NCBI GenBank assembly: GCA_963542845.1
Contig: CAUTZA010000016.1
Coordinates: 1 to 15,811 of the forward strand
Length of the DNA: 15,811 nucleotides
Direction: 5' to 3'
Origin: JABCPO02 sp963542845
GTDB taxonomy: Bacteria > Bacillota > Clostridia > TANB77 > CAG-508
In this document: positions 7,717 to 14,891 of the stretch, one piece after another
Layout: the number at the start of each line of letters is the position of its first letter
How positions within the stretch are numbered: the stretch's first letter is position 1
Position numbers and translations under genes: made by a program
The notes under the pieces: model-generated
The model's database searches: none
Seen by the model: the letters and a program-made list of their open reading frames with translations, nothing else
Told to the model about the DNA's origin: nothing

Positions 7717-9556
7717 CTAAAATTTATTTTTCATGACATTTAAATATGAACATATAGATTCTGTCATTTGCTTTATTTTTTCATATCCATTTTTGTTAAT
7801 ATTACCTTGCCCGAAAAACACCCTATATATAACATTTTCTTCTGTATCAACAATTTTAGGTCTACTAAATAGTTTAACTTTTTTTCTTAATTCTGTCAAT
7901 TTTTCTTCTAATTTTTCAAATTTTCCTGCTTTTTTCTTTTCTACTAAATATATTCCAAGACTTCCTAAATATTTTTCATATCCTTCTAAATTATGTCTTA
8001 ACTTAAGACCTCTTTTCGTATAGCCTTCTTTTTGACAAATTGTTGCAAATTTTGCCATTATGTATGTAAAAATAAATATTGTTAGTGATAAGTATGGATT
8101 AATATATTGGTACATTGTATATAGTACAAGAATTGGAATTAATATTAATATCATAGAAAAATCAACTCTTTTCTCTATCTTCCTATATATTCCCTCTTTT
8201 ATGAATTTTTGTTTTTCCTTTTCAATTTCTTCATATAATTCTGTTATTATATCTGCTGAAGATAATCTAAACTCTTTATTAAGTTCAATATAGTCAAGCT
8301 TACTATCATTATTCTTATCTGCAACATATATTTTTTCTAATATATATTTATCAATATAGTTAAGTTTCTTTATATCTTCTTCCTTCTTATAGTTAATTTC
8401 TAAATATTCTTCTTTTATTGTTATATATCCATATACATTTAACTTCATTATTATCGAATCTATTAAATTCTTCGTCTCAACCCTATTTACATAGATATCT
8501 CTATCATATAGTGCATATGCTTTAATTAAATTATCACCAATATTTGCTCTGAACTGTTCCTTTATATCCTCCCTCTTTAATTTAAATCCATTTTGAACTA
8601 TTCCAGATATAATCTTTAGTATATAATCTAGTATTTGATATGTAATTAATATATATAATGCATATAATAGGTATTTCTTATATATATATGATATATAGTT
8701 TCTTTTTTCTTTTCTTGTTTTAAATGTTTGAAACTTACTTTCATGTTCTTCTACTAATTCTTCTGGTGATTTAAATACTATTTTTTCAAACTTTTCTCCA
8801 TATTCTTTTTTTATCGTATTTTCTGGAATTATCATATACATATCAACTTCTGACATTTTAGGCATGTTTATAACCTTTAAAGCTATCTTATTATTATATA
8901 TCTTCATATTACTTGTTGGAAGACCATTTACAAGAGTTCTTACCTCTTCTATTGCTATATTATTGTTAAAACTAATATTTAAATTATAACTATTTACCCA
9001 TTTTGCATAATTATTAAGGTTCCACTCTTTTTCTTTTTGTTCTTTTTCTAATATTCCTGGAAGTGTTTCAATTTTATCATTTTTTTCCTCATTTACTACA
9101 CTTTTCTTATTATCTTCCCTTTCATTTACCCTATAGTCTATAGCAAAAGGTAACTCAAAAGCATATTTGTCATTAAATTTTTTAACAATTTGTTTTGTTG
9201 TATATTCAATTTCATAAGAATCATATATTATACTTTTGTCAAAAGCTATATAATTTTCTGCCTCAACAAATGAAATCTTATGCTTTCCAAATATATTTGT
9301 ACCATATACTTTAATATTTCTTGCCTCAAGGTTTAATATATCTATATATTTTTTCACCTTTTCATTATATGTAAGATTATTCTCAAATCTAACATTTTCT
9401 ACAACCTTAACAGTACCATCTTCCATTACTTCAATATTTTGTATAATATTATCAATTTGTGTTATTCCGATGTTCTGTAGGTACTAAAATTATTAATATA
9501 CATAGCATTATAATCAACGCCTTATATATTTTTTTATACGCACTTTTTTTTCTCAT
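7717..9556 (-). CDS. DUF2207-like membrane protein, one +1 shift
   Basis: Joined reading is ATG 9556 to 9470, skip the C at 9469, then 9468-7717 (about 612 residues). Residues 14-26 form an N-terminal hydrophobic segment (signal or anchor). An extracytoplasmic domain begins around IEVMEDGTVKVVENVRFEN, the DUF2207-type opening strand. A second membrane segment lies near 294-318, then a cytoplasmic region, two adjoining segments near 464-483 and 486-505, and a lysine-rich tail. DUF2207 proteins have no established function. In the 0 frame the reading ends a few codons after CGG, leaving a 35-residue peptide. Without the shift the remaining open frame would start at ATG 9426 and lose its export signal. 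A GAGGT element lies 11 bases before the ATG at 9556, which is distant but acceptable. Family assignment is moderate; the frame join is stronger because it connects a signal segment to the mature domain. Confidence 0.65.
9467..9469 (-). other. +1 frameshift site, CAT-CGG-A, in the DUF2207-like gene
   Basis: CGG is codon 30 from the ATG at 9556. The 0 frame stops at TGA 9454-9452. Skipping C gives VPTEH-GITQIDNIIQNIEV and connects the membrane signal segment to the DUF2207-like domain. Glycine conservation cannot be judged here because this linker is variable. Confidence 0.72.
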
Positions 9557-9585
9557 TATTCTTTTGTACCTCTACAATAATATTT

Positions 9586-9610
9586 ATCTAATATACATTA
9601 TATATTAGAT
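9586..9610. repeat. Inverted repeat ahead of the DUF2207-like gene
   Basis: ATCTAATATA (9586-9595) and TATATTAGAT (9601-9610) form a perfect 10-bp inverted repeat with a 5-base centre. It overlaps a minus-strand TATAAT (9602-9597), so a repressor operator is possible. No T run follows, which argues against a terminator. It is the only distinct structure in the 107 bases between trmL and the DUF2207-like gene. Confidence 0.4.
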
Positions 9611-9663
9611 ATTATCATCTTTTCTATATATATTATAAAATGTGTAGAATTTGTAAAATTATA

Positions 9664-10149
9664 TTAAAAATATTCTGATATTCCTTCTAAATCTCCAAAG
9701 TCCATCTGCCTTAACACTTCATACAATATAATTGCTACACTATTAGAAAGATTTAAACTTCTTAAACCTTTTCCCATAGGTATTCTAATTGCTTTTTCCA
9801 TATTATCTTTTATTAAATCTTCCGGTAACCCTTTTGTCTCTTTGCCAAACATTAAAAATATATCTTCATTAAAATTATACTCCACATCACTATACCTATT
9901 TTTCGCTTTAGTTGTTGCAAGATATGTATTATTAAGTCCATATTTTTCTATATAATCGTCTAAACTTTCATGTATCTCAATATCAAGCTTATCCCAATAA
10001 TCAAGACCTGCTCTTTTTACTGCTTTTTCTGATATATCAAACCCAAGTGGTTTTATTAAATGTAGTTTTGCTCCTGTTACAGCACATGTCCTACTTATAT
10101 TTCCTGTATTTGCTGGTATTTCTGGTTCTACCATAACTATATGTATCAT
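9664..10149 (-). CDS. trmL: tRNA (cytidine/uridine-34 2'-O)-methyltransferase TrmL (SPOUT family)
   Basis: The 161-residue protein is a minimal SPOUT methyltransferase. It begins MIHIVMVEPEIPANTGNISR, the classic TrmL/SpoU opening. It then carries LMFGKETKGLP and RIPM...RSLNLSNSVAIILYE, the three motifs that form the trefoil knot and the S-adenosylmethionine site. TrmL methylates the ribose at wobble position 34 of leucine tRNAs carrying NAA anticodons, which supports decoding accuracy. The ATG follows AAGGAG by six bases, and a good promoter lies just upstream. The one CGG triplet (9824) spans CCG-GAA and is out of frame, and the reading is uninterrupted. Confidence 0.92.
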   Translation of the reverse strand: MIHIVMVEPEIPANTGNISRTCAVTGAKLHLIKPLGFDISEKAVKRAGLDYWDKLDIEIHESLDDYIEKYGLNNTYLATTKAKNRYSDVEYNFNEDIFLMFGKETKGLPEDLIKDNMEKAIRIPMGKGLRSLNLSNSVAIILYEVLRQMDFGDLEGISEYF

Positions 10150-10190
10150 TCTATTCTCCTTCTATATTTTTCCAATAAAATTATACATAT

Positions 10191-10219
10191 ATTATATACT
10201 TTTATTATTAAATATACAA
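10191..10219 (-). promoter_or_regulatory. Promoter of trmL
   Basis: On the minus strand TTGTAT (10219-10214), a 17-base spacer and TATAAT (10196-10191) precede trmL. A second TATAAT lies at 10185-10180. The -35 element abuts the T run of the upstream terminator. Confidence 0.5.
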
Positions 10220-10242
10220 AAAAAGAGAGGCATTTGCCTCCC
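10218..10242 (-). terminator. Terminator of the two-gene orphan unit
   Basis: On the minus strand GGGAGGC (10242-10236), an AAAT loop and GCCTCTC (10231-10225) are followed by seven T (10224-10218). The stem has one G-T pair. It lies 10 bases after the stop of the gene at 10252. Confidence 0.85.
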
Positions 10243-10251
10243 TACATTTTC

Positions 10252-10731
10252 TTATGTTAAACTCCATAGTATTTCTGATATTGAAATTTTTTCTTCATAT
10301 CCAATTTCCTTTATAATATCATCCAATACTCTATATGATTTTTTTTCAAAATCATATAATGAATTCACTAGATTAATTAAATCATTATGATAGGCATCTC
10401 TTATTTTTATAATTTCCTTTTCTATGTTATTACCTTCTAAGTAATGTTGTACTTCTTCCAAAATGAAGTTATTATTTTGTTTGTTTATGGTTTCTTTCTT
10501 AGAAAGATCCTTTTTTTCTATTGAAGATACTCTTTCATCTTCTAGATAATGATTTGAAAAGTTATTAATTTTTGTTAATATAGACTCTACAACTTTATAC
10601 TGTTGTGAGTCATAGAAAGGTTTCAACACTTCAAGCCTTTCTAAATAACACTCGGAATTCATTTTAATATTTTGAATAATACCTACCGCTTCTGAATTGA
10701 AGTTATTTTCTGATACTAAGATATGCAACAT
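10252..10731 (-). CDS. Orphan helical protein (small gene A)
   Basis: I do not recognise this protein. It is about 159 residues, soluble by composition, without membrane segment or cysteine-metal motif, and looks largely helical. The middle (about residues 65-85) is Lys/Glu/Asn-rich and probably a flexible linker. The C-terminal half, ending in EILWSLT, alternates hydrophobic and charged residues as a coiled coil would. I choose the ATG at 10731. The in-frame ATG at 10740 abuts the GGGAG ribosome binding site, whereas 10731 lies nine bases from it. It follows gene B after 33-40 nt and shares the same AAAGGGAGATG start region, so the two are likely one operon. No in-frame CGG. Confidence 0.65.
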   Translation of the reverse strand: MLHILVSENNFNSEAVGIIQNIKMNSECYLERLEVLKPFYDSQQYKVVESILTKINNFSNHYLEDERVSSIEKKDLSKKETINKQNNNFILEEVQHYLEGNNIEKEIIKIRDAYHNDLINLVNSLYDFEKKSYRVLDDIIKEIGYEEKISISEILWSLT

Positions 10732-10745
10732 TTTAATCATCTCCC

Positions 10746-10764
10746 TTTAATTTATATAATTAAA
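10746..10764. repeat. Hairpin abutting the ribosome binding site of gene A
   Basis: TTTAATT (10746-10752) and AATTAAA (10758-10764) form a 7-bp all-AT stem with a 5-nt loop. In the transcript the stem ends directly at the GGGAG element. It is weak and could be chance, but genes B and C have the same arrangement. Confidence 0.3.
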
Positions 10765-10773
10765 AATTTAAAA

Positions 10774-11214
10774 CTAAATATATTTATATATCCCCTCCAT
10801 TTCTGAAATTGGATATAACTTTATATTATTTATCATAGCTATATCTTCTATATTGATATTTTTGAGTAAACTAAAGAACATTGCTAAATTATCCTTTAGC
10901 ATTTTCTTATATTTAGCAGATATTTTTTTGTTTTTTATTTTTTTTATATCTTCAATTTCTTCTAGTAGCTCATTTTCTGTTACTTCTTGGATATCAATTA
11001 ATTCTGGATAAATTTCTTTATCTAATATCTTTTCTACTCCTCTTTTTAACATATCTACTTTTTCTTTAAAATAATCGATTTCTGTATGTTTAGGTATTAC
11101 TTCTTTTGCAATTAAAAAATTCAGTAAAGAGATATTCTCTTCTATCATAATTTTTAACAATGATAGATTTTTTATTTCCTCATGAGTAATTTCAATTTCT
11201 CTTCCTTTTTTCAT
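10774..11214 (-). CDS. Orphan helical protein (small gene B)
   Basis: I do not recognise this protein of about 146 residues. It is rich in Lys, Glu and Ile and has no membrane segment. Heptad-like stretches around residues 10-60 and an acidic run near 78-90 (ELLEEIEDIKKIKNKK) suggest a coiled-coil or four-helix fold. The ATG at 11214 is preferred. The earlier in-frame ATG at 11223 touches the GGGAG element, leaving no room for initiation, while 11214 is nine bases away, exactly as in gene A. It probably heads a two-gene operon with A. A strong hairpin sits immediately before its ribosome binding site. No in-frame CGG. Confidence 0.65.
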   Translation of the reverse strand: MKKGREIEITHEEIKNLSLLKIMIEENISLLNFLIAKEVIPKHTEIDYFKEKVDMLKRGVEKILDKEIYPELIDIQEVTENELLEEIEDIKKIKNKKISAKYKKMLKDNLAMFFSLLKNINIEDIAMINNIKLYPISEMEGIYKYI

Positions 11215-11231
11215 GTTTTTCATCTCCCTTT

Positions 11232-11255
11232 AGTTTGTATTAATCAATACAAACT
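11232..11255. repeat. Hairpin abutting the ribosome binding site of gene B
   Basis: AGTTTGTATT (11232-11241) and AATACAAACT (11246-11255) are a perfect 10-bp inverted repeat with a 4-nt loop. In the transcript it directly precedes AAAGGGAG. It could be a DNA operator or a 5' RNA structure controlling translation or decay. There is no T run, so it is not a terminator. Confidence 0.6.
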
Positions 11256-11274
11256 TTAATTATTTTACACTGCT

Positions 11275-11283
11275 ATTATAGCA
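11275..11283 (-). promoter_or_regulatory. Extended -10 promoter element of the gene B-A unit
   Basis: TGCTATAAT on the minus strand is a perfect extended -10 (TGnTATAAT). No good -35 is visible because that position falls in the T run of the upstream terminator. The predicted leader of about 50 nt contains the hairpin at 11232-11255. Confidence 0.4.
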
Positions 11284-11294
11284 TAGTTTTACAT

Positions 11295-11330
11295 AAAAAA
11301 AAAGGGAAATAATATAATATATTCCCTTTT
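11295..11330 (-). terminator. Terminator of gene C
   Basis: On the minus strand AAAAGGGAA (11330-11322) pairs with TTCCCTTTT (11308-11300) around a 13-nt AT loop. The T run continues to 11295. It lies just after the stop of the gene ending at 11355 and separates it from gene B. Confidence 0.75.
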
Positions 11331-11354
11331 ATTCATAATTTAGGTGAATTCTTA

Positions 11355-11789
11355 TTATTTGATCATAAAAAGTTTTTTATCTTGTTCTTTTAAATTTTCT
11401 ATTTCATCTCTAACATCTTTTACAAAATTATTTACAAAATTATTAAAAGACATTGGATATGAATTTAATGGAAATTTCTTATTTTCTTTAAATTCTTTTA
11501 CCATTTCCTTTTCTACACTATATTTATCCCTGAAGCTTATATTTCTTTTTTCTGCTTCTGTTAAGTTTCTTTGATATGATTCATCATTGAACCTCTTTTT
11601 GTAGAAGTTCATGTAATTATAGATCATAACATTTAATTCTGCAAGATATCTTTCTATTTCTTCTATCTCGTTTTTTTTCATATATTCCTTTAAAAGCACA
11701 TACCTAAGCTTATTAAACTTAGTACGTACTTTAACATCAAACATATTTTCTACTATTTCTTTTGTAAAAAATCTATCATTTAATAGCAT
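11355..11789 (-). CDS. Orphan helical protein (small gene C)
   Basis: I do not recognise this protein of about 144 residues. It is highly charged (Lys, Glu, Asn, Arg), has no membrane segment and is likely helical with coiled-coil character around residues 30-60 and at the C-terminal end (VRDEIENLKEQDKK). No similarity to genes A and B is evident by eye beyond composition and size. The ATG at 11789 is chosen because AGGA lies about 10 bases upstream. The in-frame GTG at 11798 overlaps that site. It has its own terminator and probably its own promoter, with an AT-rich hairpin just before the ribosome binding site. No in-frame CGG. Confidence 0.65.
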   Translation of the reverse strand: MLLNDRFFTKEIVENMFDVKVRTKFNKLRYVLLKEYMKKNEIEEIERYLAELNVMIYNYMNFYKKRFNDESYQRNLTEAEKRNISFRDKYSVEKEMVKEFKENKKFPLNSYPMSFNNFVNNFVKDVRDEIENLKEQDKKLFMIK

Positions 11790-11802
11790 TATTATCACAT
11801 CC

Positions 11803-11824
11803 TTTTATATAATTTTATATAAAA
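11803..11824. repeat. Hairpin abutting the ribosome binding site of gene C
   Basis: TTTTATATAA (11803-11812) and TTATATAAAA (11815-11824) form a perfect 10-bp all-AT inverted repeat with a 2-base centre. In the transcript it directly precedes the AGGATG ribosome binding region, as in genes A and B. Its all-AT composition makes chance more likely than for gene B. Confidence 0.4.
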
Positions 11825-11889
11825 TCCACCTATTTATTTTTTCATTTTGTACCTTTATTTTAAGATACAATTACCTCCTTTTCGTTTTT

Positions 11890-11898
11890 AGTATATCA
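11890..11898 (-). promoter_or_regulatory. Possible extended -10 element for gene C
   Basis: TGATATACT on the minus strand matches an extended -10 (TGnTATACT). It would give a leader of about 90 nt containing an AAGGAGGT (11879-11872) with no conventional start at normal spacing. No clear -35 is visible. Confidence 0.3.
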
Positions 11899-11911
11899 TA
11901 ACTATAATTTT

Positions 11912-11946
11912 AAAAAAAGGATATATTCTTAAAATATACCCTTTTG
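11912..11946 (-). terminator. Terminator of the ATPase-permease operon
   Basis: On the minus strand AAAAGGGTATATT pairs with AATATATCCTTTT (one G-T pair) around a short loop and ends in seven T (11918-11912). It lies about 40 bases after the permease stop at 11983. Confidence 0.75.
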
Positions 11947-11982
11947 TTTATTTTATTGTTTTTTTCTATTTATTATTTCCTA

Positions 11983-14865
11983 TTATATATTATCTCTTCT
12001 AATAACCTCAACAATATCTTGACTTCTAATAGATTTCTTAGCAAAGAAAGTACTTACAAGTGTAATTCCATATACAAGTATTATACTTATAGCAAGTGCT
12101 ATATAGTTTATACTTCCAAGCATATCTGCTATAAGTCTAAAGTCTATATTAACATTTCCCTTATCAATTATAACTTTTGTTGCAAATAATAATAGTATAG
12201 ATACTATTGTACCAAAAATAATACTTCTTAAACATGCAATATAGTTTTCACCTCTAAGCATCTTATCAAATTGTTTATCACTCATACCAACTGATTTTAA
12301 TATTGCAAGTTCTCTACTACGAAGTAATATGTTTATAGTTATAGTTGTAAATATGTTTACAACAGACATTAATATTACTAGTATTAAGAATCCATATAGT
12401 AATAATTGGAATATTGTTATCATTCCTTTAATCATACCTATAACCCCTGCTGGTGTCATTATTGTTTCAGTAAACATTTGTAATTTACCAAAGTCATATT
12501 CTTTTTCAAGGTTTTCTTGTTGTTGTTTCTTCATTATATCTTCTATTTTCTTATCACCTTTTAAGTCACTTTGATAAAATCCTCTAAAGCTCATACCATA
12601 TTCTTCATTTCTTACAATATTTGCAAATGTTTTTTCATTTACATATGCTTGTACATATGTTGCATTTGATGATCCTGCTGTAAGATTTAATTCAGTATTT
12701 ACCGGTGCTTTTGCTACCTTAAGCTTATTCCCGTTTATTTCAAACTCTTTTCCTATTATTTTTGATTCATCAAATATTGGTTTTTCTACTAATATTCCAT
12801 TTTCTTCTAAAACTTCAACATTACTTAAATATACTTCATTATCTTTTATTTCACCTAAACCAAACTTATCTTTATTATTATAATTCTTATTTGTTACAAA
12901 CTGAATTGATATTTGTGTTTTAGCTTTTTGTCTTGAATTATCATCTGAGCTTTTAAACTTCTTCTTTAAATAATTATCTGTAATAGTTTTTAATAACTCT
13001 TCCTTATTATCTACTTTTTCTAAATATTCTAATGCGCTTGCAAGTACTACTCTATTAACTTTTAATGAATCTTTAGTTTCTATTTGTTTAGTATAGTCTT
13101 CCATACCAAATTTAATCATTTCTTGTACATCTTTTTCAGGATATTTAACCTCAGATTTTTTCCTATTGTTAACTGAACCATCTTTATGTACTATATTAAG
13201 ATGTGTCATTTCAACAATATTACCATTTTTAAATAATGAACTTGTTTGTGCTTCTAATAATGATATTTGCCCATTTATTTGAGCTCCTAATGTCCCTATA
13301 ACAAATATTAAGATAAATGCTATAGCAAGTGATAATGTTGCTATTCTAAATCTCTTTTTAGCCCTTTTCATGTTCTTTCTTGCAAGGTCAAATTCTATTC
13401 CAAATAATTTTTTAGATATATTAGATGTTTTTACTTTTTTAGTACTTACTACATAATCATCTTTTCCTCTAATATTTTCTATTGGTGATATTCTTGTACT
13501 CTTTATAGCTGGTATCATTGCAGCTAATACTACTGTTATACCTGTTGATATTGCAACTAAATAGAATGCATGTATATTTGTTGTATATATAAGTGACATT
13601 TGAAGTTCATTTTCAACCCCCATACTCTTTATCATATTTACCAATGTATCGTTTATATATCCAACTACCAAATAGTCTCCTATCATACCACATATATATC
13701 CTATAACAATACCTGCTACTGATAACACTAATGCTTCAAATAATATCATAACATATAGGCTTGAATTTTTTATACCTAATGATTTTAATATACCATATTG
13801 TTTTCTTCTTTCAACTAATGATAAGTTAAATGAATTATACATTATAATTATTCCAGATACTGCAACTATAACTATAAGGACATTTCTCATCATTTCTAAT
13901 GTAGCTATTACATTATCTGTAGAGCTTTCATATCCTTGTAAGTTTGCATTTTGTAATCTTAATAGGCTCTTGTTTACAGCCATCTTAATACTTCCATTTT
14001 TAGAATCTTCTTTTAATGTTTTTGATATTTCTTCTGCTGTATCTTTTACTTTTTTTCCTTTATCTTTTATATATATACCAAAAACCTTACTTACAGCTTC
14101 TTTCTTTTCTTCTTCTGTAGCTATTTTAACTATTCCTATGTTTACCTCTGAATCGTTTGAATCAAATGCATTATTTACATATCCTACAATTTTGTATTCT
14201 TTACCATTCATAGTAATAGTTGTCCCTATATTAAAAGTATATCTTGCTGTTTTAGATACTTTTTGTAATACAATTTCATTTTCATTTTCTGGAAGTCTTC
14301 CATCTATTAATCTAAAATTATATCCTTTTAAATCTTCCTTATTTACTCCTAATATATCTACCCCTAAATATGAATTTAATATAGCTTCTTCAAATTGTTT
14401 AGCTTCTTCTTGTTGCTTATTATAGTCTTCTCCATCTTTGTTTAATTCATATTTTTGAATATACCATTTACTAGGTTTAAGCTTACTCATTCCTTTTTGT
14501 ATTTCTGCTTGTATTTCTTCATTTGAATGATTATCTAAGTAATCTTCCCCCTTTTCCTTTGTTATATCCTCTAATATTTTTCCCTTACTTAAAGCTTTTG
14601 AAATAGTATAATATTCCATAACCTTTTCAGTATTCTTATCTTTTAAAAGATTCTTATCATAATTTTTGTCTACATTTTCAACTGAAATACTATAATCACC
14701 TTTTGTTTCTTTAAATGTTTTTTCTAAACCTTTAATTGCACTTTCATACATAATGCTTATACCTGCAAATGTCGCCACAGTTATAATTATCATTACTAAT
14801 GTTGTAATTGTTCTATTCTTGTTAAGCATTAAATTTTTCCATGAAAGTTTTATAATATCCTTCAT
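11983..14865 (-). CDS. Large FtsX/MacB-type ABC transporter permease
   Basis: This 960-residue permease has the two-unit layout common in Gram-positive FtsX-type systems. A first membrane helix lies at about 19-41, followed by a large extracytoplasmic domain to about 320. A three-helix FtsX unit (about 325-470) includes the cytoplasmic turn SLVERRKQYGILKSLGIK. Another helix (about 505-530), a second extracytoplasmic domain and a second FtsX unit (about 810-950) with LRSRELAILKSVGMS follow. Such mechanotransmission-type permeases do not necessarily move substrate through the membrane. They may expel lipids, peptides or antimicrobials, or act on envelope enzymes; the substrate is unknown. It starts 26 nt after the ATPase stop, with AGGAGA about 10 bases upstream. 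Despite its length it has no in-frame CGG: the CGG triplets at 12704 and 12733 are out of frame, and it reads through unbroken. Confidence 0.88.
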   Translation of the reverse strand: MKDIIKLSWKNLMLNKNRTITTLVMIIITVATFAGISIMYESAIKGLEKTFKETKGDYSISVENVDKNYDKNLLKDKNTEKVMEYYTISKALSKGKILEDITKEKGEDYLDNHSNEEIQAEIQKGMSKLKPSKWYIQKYELNKDGEDYNKQQEEAKQFEEAILNSYLGVDILGVNKEDLKGYNFRLIDGRLPENENEIVLQKVSKTARYTFNIGTTITMNGKEYKIVGYVNNAFDSNDSEVNIGIVKIATEEEKKEAVSKVFGIYIKDKGKKVKDTAEEISKTLKEDSKNGSIKMAVNKSLLRLQNANLQGYESSTDNVIATLEMMRNVLIVIVAVSGIIIMYNSFNLSLVERRKQYGILKSLGIKNSSLYVMILFEALVLSVAGIVIGYICGMIGDYLVVGYINDTLVNMIKSMGVENELQMSLIYTTNIHAFYLVAISTGITVVLAAMIPAIKSTRISPIENIRGKDDYVVSTKKVKTSNISKKLFGIEFDLARKNMKRAKKRFRIATLSLAIAFILIFVIGTLGAQINGQISLLEAQTSSLFKNGNIVEMTHLNIVHKDGSVNNRKKSEVKYPEKDVQEMIKFGMEDYTKQIETKDSLKVNRVVLASALEYLEKVDNKEELLKTITDNYLKKKFKSSDDNSRQKAKTQISIQFVTNKNYNNKDKFGLGEIKDNEVYLSNVEVLEENGILVEKPIFDESKIIGKEFEINGNKLKVAKAPVNTELNLTAGSSNATYVQAYVNEKTFANIVRNEEYGMSFRGFYQSDLKGDKKIEDIMKKQQQENLEKEYDFGKLQMFTETIMTPAGVIGMIKGMITIFQLLLYGFLILVILMSVVNIFTTITINILLRSRELAILKSVGMSDKQFDKMLRGENYIACLRSIIFGTIVSILLLFATKVIIDKGNVNIDFRLIADMLGSINYIALAISIILVYGITLVSTFFAKKSIRSQDIVEVIRRDNI

Positions 14866-14891
14866 CTATTCTTATTCTCCTATCTTTTCTC

